Assembly (NCBI GenBank): GCA_950097015.1
Contig: CATNEN010000038.1
Span: 18,114,001 to 18,178,000, forward strand
Reading direction: 5' to 3'
From: Macrostomum hystrix
Taxonomy: Eukaryota > Platyhelminthes > Macrostomidae
Length of the DNA stretch: 64,000 nucleotides
Shown piece by piece: positions 24,272-37,200 of the stretch. The number at the start of each line of letters is the position of its first letter. Within the stretch, counting starts at the first letter, position 1. A program made the translations under genes and the position numbers. Below the pieces are notes generated by a model. That model saw only the letters and a program-made list of their open reading frames with translations. It searched no databases and was not told where the DNA came from.

Positions 24272-27200
24272 ACATTAGGGCCTACCCTAAGGCCTAGCAA
24301 AACCACTAATGTAACATTAATTTAGTTACAGAAATTGTGTATAATCTAATCATAGCTAGTAACTAATTAAGTTGATAACTTGCTATGGCAATGAAATTAA
24401 GTTTAGGCTTAGCAAATAGCCAAATCTAATAGGGTCTAGCTAGGCTAGTAGGCCCTAGCTAATTTTACAAGGCCAAGCTAAACTTCATCAGGACTAGCAC
24501 TAATCGGATGATCCTATTTTGATGATGATCTGATAGAGACCATGATCCATGCATTAGTGGCTATTAGGTCTAGGCATTTCAATTTAATTATAAATTTTAG
24601 GCCTAGGCTAGGGGCCTAGTTCAATAAAAATGTCTCTCATATTTTCTAAATATTAATTAGGCATAACAAGGTCTAAACTAGGCCAATATACACACAACAC
24701 ACAAACACACATCCATGCAGTCACAGTGGTATGCACATGACATACACTACACCAAGCCTGGCCTAGGCGGCTGGCTAGCTAGATAGCCTACCTAGCTTAC
24801 TGGAAGTGAAACCAGAACTAGTATAAATAGAACCAATAAAACACAGGACACAGCTGATCGGTACTGATAACTAGACATATGTTACAATGTGCATTGTGCC
24901 GCTACAATGCACATTGCAGAACAGAGAGATAAAACTTCTCAACAGGTCGCTAGCTACAGCCCTCAAATACAAAGTAGGTTGCTAGGCTAGGCCTAGCTTC
25001 GAGAGTCCGTGAGTGACTTGACTTGTACGACGAGTTCTAGAGCTACATTACTTTAAAATTTTCGGACCATACGGAAAGCCATAGCTTTTTTATGCATACT
25101 GAGAGATAACACTAACAATGCCCACACAAATTAGGAGAAAATTAATTGTAGAACACTAGTGACCCAATTAACGTTAAATATTAATAGACGCGATAAATAT
25201 AGAACTCTTAACGAATAAAACCATTATTGAAAAGGGTATATATAATAAAACCCGGTGTATGTCGTCACTGCTTCCAGATAAACAAGTTTTGAAATCCTAG
25301 GGCGAATAAAAAATTCGCACATCTGTACCTAAAAACTGTTATTTCAAATAAAGCTGAATTAACATTGCTAGTCAATTATACTACGAGTAAAATGAAACCC
25401 ATATACGATTTGTGTGTGTCAATTCACTCAATGTAAAAAGTTTACAGTAGTATTCTCATTGTTCTATGAGAATGCGTTGTCTGATTTTCGCGATTCGTTT
25501 TCTAGAAGAGTTGCCTTCTAAGCAAAATTGAACATTGTTGATTTACAACTGTACATACATTGTAATTTTATGATAATTAGCTTCATTCAGGCTTTAAATT
25601 GAAGGTCGAAATTCGAAAAAACGGTTTCTAATTCAGCTATACTTTTAAGGTCACTTTTTGCATTTTTAGAGTAGGTCCAGACACTATCAGTTTTATTAGA
25701 TTGTATCGGTGCTTTTTCTCGCCCGCGCGTGGGTTATTAGCACAGATGGCCCGATACCGCCAATTGAATGGGATTGCGTCACTGCTTTTAGCACCCGTAC
25801 GTGCAGCGTTTATTTATGGCGATACATGTAGTGATATGGTCTATTTGCTGATTAAGTGATTAGATTTGAATAAGTAAAACGTACATAGCATAGGCTCTTA
25901 TGATGCTCAATGCTAGCGACAACTCTCCTCCTCCTTTAGCTGTCGCTGAAAACTGCAGCCTATTGTCAATCCTTGAAACGCCTTTGATGATTGTGCCGCT
26001 TTCTTTTCATCTAGCTCTGAAGTTTTCAAAGAAGTTCTATTATTTTGCAGAATGCATGTCAAATTCAGCATCAGTTAATTTTGTCACTGCTTCTTTTTCT
26101 TCTAATCTTCTTTTCTTTCATCAACAGTTAAAAACGTAAGTTCCTGATTATCATTTTTATTAGGCTTTTGGGTTCAAGAATAAATAGTAAGCGCTTTCGT
26201 TTACCTATAATGTCAAAGCAAATATTTGTTTTCTTTTTTATTACTCTTCCGCTGTGAGAAAAGAATATAAGTTTATTCAAAGCTCTAGCAGAAAGTGTTA
26301 TTCGATTATAAACTAAGGAATGATTTTTTGAACACAAGCTGCAAGCTTTTCAATTGAAAACCAGGAGAAAATCATAGCTAATGGTGTTATTCTTTTTAAA
26401 AGTAAGCGTTTCCTCTAGCAGGGCAGCAATCACTTTTTATATTTTGAAAGCATTATGTTTCGAAGAAAAACATGAAACAAAAAAATTAATCGATAGATAT
26501 CAATCGATAGCAAGCATGAGATATCAAGTTAAATGCTTGTAATTCGTGGAGAAAAGCATTAGATAACTAGGGAATATGATGATTTCTTGAAGAGATAGCG
26601 TGAGATTTCCAGGAGTAAGGAGCGAGATTTCCAGAGGATAACGTATTACTTTGTGACGCTCTCGGTGTGGACCCAGGTGAAATAAATAACGACAAACACG
26701 GCGAAGATTTGTGTAGAGGGCGATGTCGAATATTATTATTGGCTCGCTCGTTATTAGCGTTGTTAATAATAGAATATAGGGTTGAATCCCTTCTTGCACT
26801 GTGGCAGGCAACAATTATGAAGTGAGGATATCAGAGCAGAGGCTGGGATGCCGGTGGCTAAGGCGTGGCGTAATCGTATGGAGGCACTGCTAAGACTAGA
26901 AGGCTAGGTGCCGTGGCACATTGGGTTCAGGACACTCACTACGCTAAGGAGTAGAGCGGCGGAAGTGGAGCGGAGCGGCGGAAGGCGGCTAAGCGCCGTA
27001 AGCGGACAGATAGGCAGATAAGGAGCGGGCTGGAGGTGGGCGCACAAACAGAAGCCTGAATTTGACCCGGCATAATTTATCCCGGGCCTTACAATTGGCT
27101 CGCGCAAAAATGCTAACTATAACAATAAATTATCGATCGCAGAGTACATAGAGCTTCCGGTCGCATTGCACAAATTGAAATGGTCTTCTCGTACTCTAAC

Positions 27201-28206
27201 GTTTGCTTAAAGTAGCCAATTAAACATTTTAACATCGGCGGAAATTAATATTAAATTGATAAATTCCAACATGAGTTGGAAATTGAGGGGGTAGCATGAA
27301 TTATCGAATGTGATGCATGAATTATAGACGGGTAGCAATTTATTGAAATGGTGGCATGATTTATGGAGTAAATAAATAACAGGATTTATTGTCAGGGTGT
27401 AGCAAGATTCATCGAAGGGGTAACATTATTTATTTAGAGGTAGCAGTGAGTAGCATAAATTATCTAGGGGGTATAATGAATTATTGAGGTAGTAGCATGA
27501 ATTATAAACGGGTAGTATGATTTATAGGAGGGGTAGCATTGTTTCAGACTGAAAAACTTTCGTAATTGCTAAGATTTTTCCATGCAGGCTTAAGCTCCCC
27601 AAATTAAAGGGAAAGCATAGTTGCTAGTATTATTTCTATATCTACAATTTTATCTACAATATAAAGAAATCTGATCTACATCAGAATCTACATCAGAATC
27701 TACATTTTATCTACAATATGAAGAAACTTCGCAAAGATTATACTTATACTACTATACTGCTGTGAGTAGGTACTTAGAAAACGCTTGATCTTGTAGAGAA
27801 CCTGTTTTTGCTTGTAGCATATAGTTACTTGCACAACGCGAAGACGCATTCCCATTGGCTCTCGAATTGGCTCTCGATTCCCACTGGATCTGTAAAGCAA
27901 CTATATAATTGTTCGAACCAAATGCTGCAGACATAGGGCGAAAGAGTTACCTAGAGTTCGGCTAAAGTACCACCCAGGATTCTACGACTACAATGGTCAT
28001 GAAATGTCAGTTTGAGTGCTCAGTGTAGATTAGTAGTGCAGTGTGCTTAGTTTTAATTCAGTCAAAGTGCTAAACTTTAGAGAACGAATGCATTTGATAA
28101 TTAGAAAGCCAATAGATTTATAAGCCTTGCGAGACTCGACAGTACAATTCTGTAAATTATCTGTCAGACATATAATTTCCTAACCAAAAGAACTGCCCAG
28201 AGCTCG
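24272..28206. other. AT-rich intergenic DNA upstream of the ADAMTS gene
   Basis: No gene supported. Contains GGCCTAG-rich stretches (24290-24800), a GC-richer patch at 26840-27080 (repeated GCGGCGGAAG and GGAGCGG), and a degenerate repeat at 27256-27540 built on GGGGTAGCATGAATTAT. The last kilobase should contain the ADAMTS promoter; no element identified. Confidence 0.5.
27256..27540 (+). repeat. Degenerate tandem repeat based on GTAGCATGAATTAT
   Basis: Seven or eight irregular iterations of GGGGTAGCATGAATTATNGA with length variation; an old decayed array. Confidence 0.6.
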
Positions 28207-31200
28207 ATGAAGCTCTATCGCGTCAGTTTGCTGGGCCGCTTCGTTTGTACGGCTCTGACAGTTTTGTCATTTGTCGTGGCTACAGAAGGCGACACCAGTC
28301 AGACAGGTAAGCTCAGATAGCCCCAATGAAATGGTTTGTCGACTTTATAGGCCTAACCAAACTCTGTTAAGCAAACATTCAGTGATATTTATCATTCGTG
28401 CTATCATTTTATTCGTCATAAAAATGGAGGTTTTGGTGCAAGGTAAGTGCGTTGCGGATAAGGTTGCAATGCCCTCGCCGAATTCACAAATTCGTTTATG
28501 GAATCTACTTATCTAAAGCCGTCGACGGTCGAGTGGGTAAAAAACTGTAACCTGGGAACCAGCATTCCCACCTCATCACATACGCAGATCTTCGAATTAA
28601 CCATTCAGTTAGTGCAATCACACAGCTAATGTGGGGAATAACGTACCCTTTTTAGTACGAGTATCTGTGAATTAAATTGCGCCCGCTAAGGCGAAAAAAA
28701 TCACAATTTATTGCCAGCTTTGGAAGTAAAATCTATATGCGATATCGAAATTAACTGTCTGGGGTGTACTCCATCGGTCACAATGTGCACACCGACTGCG
28801 TTTAAACGATATTTAACTTAAGAGGATTATCGCGATTCTGCTCAAAACCAACGTTACTCTAATCTAATCTAATTGATACATTTCACAAAAAATAAGCTCG
28901 TAACTAAATCGAGAACCTAATGTACAGGCTGCTTTGGTTCTGGGACGAGATCAAAGCTGATGTGGTGTTTGGGGCCAAGATCGAAGCTGATGTGGTGTTC
29001 TGGGACCAGATCAACGCTGATGTGGTGTTCTGGGACCAGATCAAAGCTGATGTGGTGTTCTGGGACCAGATCGAAGCTGATGTGGTGTTCTGGGACCAGA
29101 TCGAAGCTGATGTGGTGTTCTGGGACCAGATCAAAGCTGATGTGGTGTTCTGGGACCAGATCGAAGCTGATGTGGTGTTCTGGGACCAGATCGAAGCTTA
29201 TGTGGTGTTCTGGGACCAGATCGAGGTTGATGTGGTGTTCTGGGACCAGATCGAGACTGATGTGGTGTTTTGGGACCAGATGATCGATGTCGTTCTGCAA
29301 GGAACGGACTGGGGCGAAGAGCTTTTAAGGTTGCATTTGGAGAGGACTGTTTGATGGGTTATCGTCTCTTAAAGCACTTAAAATTTAATCTCACTACAGA
29401 AGTCGGCTCAACTGAGCGTCTCTATCGCTTGAGTCTACTGGAGCTGCAATTGACTGACCAACGCGAGGTTCGAGTCGTTCTAAATCTGCGCTGCAACCAT
29501 CGATCGGCTGCTGAATGTCCAACAAGTCAGCTGGTTCTGAACCTCACACGCTCAGTGGGCCTCTACACTTGGTCCGAATCCAATTCGTCTAGTTTGCGGC
29601 GCGAAGCCGAAAGCGCTCTTTGCCAGTTCTCTGGCCGAGTTGTTCGAGTCGAGAGCGCTAAATTCACCTTCGCATCTATTAACCTGTGCCGCGGACCGGT
29701 AAGGGACCCCAAAATTGACTATGTTTTTGAAAAGCATTTCAGCAACACAGTACATCCATTTCCGTACATACTGCATCCTGAGCACTCATCTTTAACATTC
29801 CAAGCGTTCAAACATTGATATGTCTCTGGGGATGTCATAAAATTAATAAAAGTGTAGGATATACTAAACTCAACGGTACTGAAAAGTTTGATCTAATTCC
29901 TTTGTCTCATCTCTCCCGTCTCTCATCTCTCCTCTGTCTCATCTCACCCCTGTCTCATCTCACCCATGTATTTTCTTACAGTCAATGCGGCCCGCAGTCG
30001 TCTATAGGTTTTCTCTTTGGCCCTCTAGCTAATAAGTTTGCCGAGCCCTGCTCTAGCCAGTAGACTAAAAGCTCCGTTATATCGAACTAATCTTTCCCCT
30101 AACAGTTTGGCTTTATCGACACTGGAAGGCGTCCGCTCTTTATGCGGCCGTGGCCTCTGTCCTCGCTCGGTTTGAATGTCACCGCCGACTCGTTCACAGC
30201 CGCCCCAGGCAGCAAGGAACACCTGGAAAAAGCGTTTCGAGCCAAGACAATCCTCGTGCTGCTGTCAGATTATTCAAAGCCAGAAAATTTAACGATGAGT
30301 CAGATTAGTCCTGGCGATCCATTTGCGGGCCGGCGTTGCGTTGCACGTGAGTAACTAACCGCAGATTTTTCATTGCGTCATGGTTGCTGTTGCGTAATAA
30401 TCTTGAAACTGCCCAGCTGAACCTATTCTACATCTATATTGATAGATGTTTCAGCCATAGCTAACTATCCCTATTGAACCAAGTGTTACAGTTAGCGCGG
30501 ATGAATCTAGTTTTACGGACCGCTTGTATGAGTGAATATCTATGTAATTTGACTATAGACAACGACTTCGGTTGGGCTGTAGTGTGTTTCGAACCCGTTT
30601 TAACACGCGTAGGCTAAGTAAAATTATCATTGATATGTCTATTGCTATAACCAACGTAAATAGAGGGACATGATTCACAACTTTTTGACCCTAGCTCACT
30701 CTAGTCTGTTTCTTGGATATGTCTATGGTCCAAGCACTGTGATTAAAGCAAGTCCTTTACCAAGGACTTCTATATAATAGCATCTATATGCTATTCTATG
30801 CTAGATGCTATTATATAGAAGTCCTTGCCTTTACATTCATCGTTTATTATAAAATAGTGTATGATAAACGCCGTTTTATTCACCTTCTAAGAGACCATAA
30901 ACCGTGATGAATTAAAGCGGCATTGAGGCTATAAATGCACAAAATATAGTCATTAAAGTATCTGAATAGAATTGAATTGATGACTGATAACACAGCACAG
31001 AAGTGAGCGAATTAAATTAAATAGGCAAAATTCCTGCCGGATTAAAAAATAATTGCGCAAATCTAAAAAATGACTAAGCTCATAGTAAATTATAGTGACT
31101 GGATGCCATAAATTTGAAAAGCTTGATTTGGAATTCAGTTTTTGACACCGTGAGAAAACTATCCAAGTCGAGTGCCAGTGCACTGATTTTGTTAATTGGG

Positions 31201-34200
31201 TATATTACAGTAAACCTTCTATAATTCATCTGACAGACCAGATTCTGAATAGTCGATAATAAAACTTTGTTTACCAGATGTACGGGAATTGCGTGTGTTT
31301 ATATTTATTCTAACCAGTTTACACGTCCTGGTAGTTTTTGAAGACACGCTAGCCCTAGATTTTTTCTTGTTTGCTATGCCCCACAATACTGGCCGGATAG
31401 TCGTGCCCTGGGCGAGTATTATAAGTGCAGGGGCAAATTCTCCTACCGGTGCCACCTTTCTACCTCAGTTTAGCCACCCCACTAATCTTATTTTAATCCT
31501 AGAAAAATGTGCGCAACATTCAAATAGCAGCTGGGAAGTCTTCAAATTGTCAAATTCATCCCACCACCAATTGGCGAAAAGGAAAAGCCGACAGAGGTAT
31601 ATAGTTACAGAAATATTAATAGAGAGGTAGAGAGACGTGAAGGTGGCGCAGAGCAGGGTTTGGGCGATTTGCAGTGAATGGCAAGCTAAACTCCACCATA
31701 TGGCTCGTAGAGGCTGCACTAGCTGCACACGATTCGCTGGCTATGCGTAAAAAACCTACCCGAACCTAAAAAAACCAGCAAGATATTCTGTGCGGCCCAC
31801 TGCGCAGAAGACAGAAAATACGGCCCCAGCAAGGCAGCCCGCCATTCATCATTGACTCCGCTTGCCCGTGACAGACCGCTTGTATCCAGGCATGCGGAAG
31901 AAAAACTTGTTATCTAGATTTTTTGCTTCAGTAAAAAACAGTCAATAATTCATGCAATTGTCTCCAGTCTATAAACGAATCATAATAGCAATGGGTACAG
32001 TTCTTAATAGTGAGCTGGATGTTTTTACACGGAACATCTAGTATATAATAAATTACGTAACACTTCTGCGTGAGTGGCAGAGCGATAATCGCGCTTGTCA
32101 CTCGCACCAAGGTTCCTGAGCTCGATTCCGCGGCGAGGCCACATTAATTTGGGGCGCAGTCGCGAAAGAAGGCTTAGGGGCTTGTCGGGCAATTCACGCC
32201 CTTGAGGGCCAACCTCCAATGCACAGTGAGAGTTTGCACTGCCTAACTATAAGAAACATCGTGTGTGCACACCTATGTGACCGTATGCCTGCGTGCGGAA
32301 TCTGTGTGCGTGTGAATGAAAGACTAAGAGACATTTTTCTGTATAGTTTAGGTGGTTGATTGATAGATAGAATCGAAATTTGATTTAGCCTCAGCAATAG
32401 GCTTCCCTTTGGGCGGAGAGTCGAACTCCGGACCTGTCACAAAACTATCTTTCAAAAAATCTGTAAAGTATACATCTGTTCCTGTGGGATGCTTAGAAGA
32501 AAATGGATAATACATGATCAGAGCCAATCCGGCTAGTAATTTCTCCGGTCACTGTGCTGCAACAGCAGCAGCAGCAGCAGGCACTACAATAGTGCGCGTT
32601 TAGGACCTAAATAGAATTCACAGCATTACTGCTACCGCCGTATTCCAAGGGTTAAACCGGTTTTAAAACTGTCGGCCCGTCTATTGGCCTGTCATTAATC
32701 AGGTCAAAAGTCAATGCTTGAAGAAGAACAAGACGAAAAGAGAGGAAACGATTTGGTCGGTAGATAGGGAAGGAATATTGCTGCCAGTATATTTCCCGTT
32801 TCCGCGCCAGTTAGTCCATAAAACTAGGCTGAATAATAGAGTTTTCAAGAGCGTATTGCGGTCAGTAGTGTTTATCAGTGTTAACACCATTTCCTCACCA
32901 TAAAATGTACCCGGAATAAACGCGCCTTCTCGCCGTTGGGTGCAGGTGGCGGGTAGCACAACATAAATATACAACTGGTACCTTTGATGGTTTTTTGTAT
33001 TTACAATCTACAGCGTGTGAACAGGTTCGGGAGCATTGTATATGTATCACGTGACCACTCGACAGTATCTCAAGTCCACTCGTTAAATTGCTAATATATA
33101 AACTATATAGGAAAATATGTGATCTGTCGCAGCGCGGAGCTGTTAACGGCAAGTAGGCAATTAGGGGCAGCCTTTTAGGGGCTGTGGTGACCCGGCCAAA
33201 GGGGACCACTTTTGAACTACTTTAAGCATGACTTCCCAAATAATCAAAGGGGCTAAATGATAGGGCCGCCATTAACGCGTTTGTCTCTCGCACCATAGTC
33301 ACTTGAGCTCGATTCCTTGGCGAGTTGTGAAATGATGCACCAGTGCTCACATGCAGTCCTCCAGCAAATATATTGACCTTACGGTGTGAACGTGTAACTT
33401 TCCGTCCAGCCACAACCCTTCCAAGGAGGATGCGGGATTCAGTTTTTGTATACACCCGCTAAGGAAATTCTGTTGGTTAGAAACGAACTTTCTAACACCG
33501 TAGCAGTTTAAGGGGCTGATCTAGATCGTGCCATCGGTTCTCGGTTGCACGCAGCACCCCCTGCCTCTGCTATTATTCTAAAGACTAACCAGACCGTTAG
33601 ACCGGAACCAAGTCGATTTGGTCCCACCTACTATAATGCACTTTTCTGAATGTTACAAGGCCGGAAGACTTACAGTCTGAACTAGGCTTCACTCCTCTTT
33701 AAGCATAGTCTTTCTGTTGCTAAAATTCTAGAAGTGTCGTGTTTCGCATCTGGCTTATACTATTTTATTACACGACATTTTTTTGTTGGGCACTTGGAAG
33801 ACTGCATGCTTTTCCAGCAAAGTTGTCTGCTTTAGCCTGCCAAGATAGGATTTTATGAGAGAGACCAGACACAACAGACGATCAATCATGTTTGCCGGAA
33901 GAAACAAAATAAATTTTATGTTCCGGTACTGCGCTATCTATCTTCATTCATTAAAGCTGTAGTTGCCGCTCCGTTCCGTTTTTTGAAAAGCTATTTGATT
34001 CTAAGTTCGCATCAAAATTTCAGAATGTCATTGCCAGAGCTATGATACTGTTAAGTAGTATGCACATTGATGAAGCCTTGATATAATCGCAAAATTTTCG
34101 TGTTTCCGGCTCATTTTCCCAGATTCCTATCGAGAAGTCACATTTATTACCAACAATTCAGGCCAAGCAACAGCGTCAGTTTTTTTTCGCTCCAAACTGC

Positions 34201-37200
34201 ACAAAGTGAATGAGTCATCCAACACTTGCATGTCCTTTAATTCCTGCAATCTCTACAATATGGTAAAAAAGAATTCCTTTTCTTGCCTTCTTTCGACACT
34301 TGGTCCGAGAAATCTGCACAAGATTCGCTAGGCTAATTTTTTAAACTAAGACTGTACGCGATCCCCATGCAGATGACGCGCGGGAGCGGATTGTACCAAA
34401 AACGGCGACGACCCGCGGAATCCTTAGGTCTGCACGATTCACTTCCACCTGCTGCGGAGACTGCGGAAAGCAAATGCTTGTATTGGAAGGGACCCACATT
34501 TTCAATCTGCATGCCAGCGATTTCTAAAACTCTCTGACTGTGTGTGTGGTCCGGTCGTCTGATGTGGAATTTCATGGCGAGACTTTCCTAATAATTTCTG
34601 GCTGAATAAATGGGGTCAAATAAGGACAATTTTTGTATCGGCTGGACAAAAGAAGTTAAATATCGCAGATTTAGACGGGTTGGCGACTTCCGGCCCGCCG
34701 GCAAGAACATGAGCGTACGGCAGCGAAGCTCTTGAACGTGGAAATTGGACCCTTCCACCTGTCTCCACTCGCACCTGTCTCATCTCTTCTATTGTCTCAT
34801 CTCGATCTACCGTGTCTCATCTCTTCCATTGTCTCATCTCGATCTACCGTGTCTCATCTCTTCTATTGTCTCATCTAGATCTACCGTGTCTCATCTCTTC
34901 TATTGTCTCATCTCGAACTACCGTGTCTCATCTCTTCCATTGTCTCATCTCGATCTACCGTGTCTCATCTCTTTCATTGTCTCATCTCGATCTACCGTGT
35001 CTCATCTCTTTCATTGTCTCATCTCGATCTACCGTGTCTCATCTCTTCCATTGTTTCATCTCGATCTACCGTGTCTCATCTCTCCCGGGTCTTATCTCTA
35101 TTATGTCTCATCTCTACCATGTCTCATCTCTCCCGTGTCTCGTCTCTCCAATGTCTCATCTCGATCTACCGGTCTCATCTCTCCTGTGTTTTATCTCTCC
35201 CGTGTCTCATCTCTCCTGTGTTTTATCTCTCCCGTGTCTCATCTCTCCCGTGTCTCATCTCTCCCGTGTCTCATCTCTCCTGTTTTTAGTTTTGGCGCAA
35301 GTGATTGCCAACCCCTGTTGTATACTAGTAACCAATGCTCTGAACTGATCATCAGTTACCTTAGTCTCATTTGATTGCGTCACTCATCAGGTGCTCCACC
35401 CGACGAAGGCCGTTATAAAGCGTCTAATCGAGTGATCAATCAACCGGCCAGTCACCGCAGAGTTCCAAGATCAACAACTTCGGACGCGACAATAGACGAA
35501 ATTGTCAATCATCGATTTGTGGAAATACTATTTGTGGTCGACTCCAGCATTGTGGCCTTTCATCAAAATATTTTAGATGACTTTGTGTTCGGAATTTTAG
35601 GCATTGTGAGTTCGCAGACTAAACGCTATAGGTTGTGAACTTAATTATTTCGTTAGCATGAAATCCAACGCAAAAAAATGTAAACCATTTCCAGGCCCAA
35701 GGCATGTTCAGAGACCCACAGTTGGAGGAGAACATTGAGCTCAGCTTGGCCAGCATCTATCGACTCACAACGGAGGAAGAGGTTTATAAATTTGCTATAA
35801 CTTACCTGGAATTTATCGCAGTCAAATACGAGCTCATAGCACACGAATCGTATAATAATGTGGTCTCTCGGCACATGCTGTTGTAGCCTAGCAGGGGTTG
35901 TATAGCTCAGTGGTAAGAGCGTCGGACTTACGACTTGAAGGTCCAGCGTTCGATTCCCAAATCCATTGAAACAATTTGTATCCTTTAGCAAGCCACTTAA
36001 CACAGTGTTGCTTCAGTTCACCCAGCTGTTAAACTAGGGTGGGTGTGACGCTCCTTCAGTCCATGGACTGAACATCCGTACGCAGCATTCAGCCTACGTA
36101 GCCCTCCTGTTGTATCCTACCTCCCTTAATGTCGCAACAATATCGAAATACACTTGGAAATTATTTACTATTTCAAGCATCCATCAAAACAACGATAGGT
36201 AAACCAAAAAAATTACTTATAGAAAAACAAGAAAAAAACAGCTCATTTTTTGACTCAGGCCAAGATCATGACTCGCGCGACCGATCAAGTGGCCAGCGAC
36301 GTTCTCGATTCGTTCAACAGCTGGACAGCCACCCTGCATCAGTCAAGATTTGGGCAGTCTGTTTCGTGGGATATTTCAGTACTACTTACAAGGCATGTAG
36401 TCGCATCTTGTTTTTAAACAGGAATTGTTCAATGACAAAGGAGAGGGTTTTCTCCGCTCGCTCTAACTTTCCACCCAAACACACAAAACTGCAGGAAGTA
36501 CCTGTTCTCATTTGTCGACTACAATGGACATCTGAACAAAGATCCTGTACTTGGTAAGGACCAAGTCTTAATTCTTTCTGTTGAATAAATTTGGGCTAAT
36601 GCGGACAATTGAATGACTTCCAGGCATAACAACATACCGATCAATGTGCGAAATGCAACGAAATGGCATTCTGCTGCAGGAGATCGGCCTACAGTCCGGC
36701 TTCTCATTGGCGCACGAGCTGGGTCACACGTAATTTATATAATTTAGTGGAAGGGGTTGCGGGCTAGTGGAAGGGGTTGCGGGCTAGTGGAAGGGGTTGT
36801 AGGCTAGTGGAAGGGGTTGTAGGCTAGTTCAAGGGGTTTTAGCCTAGTGGAAGGGGTTGTAGGCTAGTGGAAGGGGTTGTAGGCTAGTGCAAGGGGTTTT
36901 AGCCTAGTGGAAGGGGTTGTAGGCTAGTGGAAGGCGTTTTAGGCTAGTGCAAGGGGTTGCAGGCTAGTGGAAGGGGTTTTAGCCTAGTGGAAGGGGTTGT
37001 AGGCTAGTGGAAGGGGTTTTAGCCTAGTGGAAGGGGTTGCAGGCTAGTGGAAGGGGTTTTAGCCTAGTGGAAGGGGTTGTAGGCTAGTGGAAGGGGTTGT
37101 AGGCTAGTGGAAGGGGTTGTAGGCTAGTGGAAGGGGTTGTAGGCTAGTGGAAGGGGTTGTAGGCTAGTGGAAGGGGTTGTAGGCTAGTGCAAGGGGTTTT

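Noticed and set aside
25900-26139. 79-codon frame in the AT-rich intergenic region
   Set aside because: Ser/Phe-rich composition typical of AT-rich noncoding DNA; no motif.
28920-29354. 144-codon frame with [10 protein letters not shown] repeats
   Set aside because: By-product of a 30-bp array; the real ADAMTS frame is different there and has a stop in each unit.
35893-35970. tRNA gene at the SINE-A head
   Set aside because: A and B boxes are present but the acceptor stem does not close and the SINE body follows.
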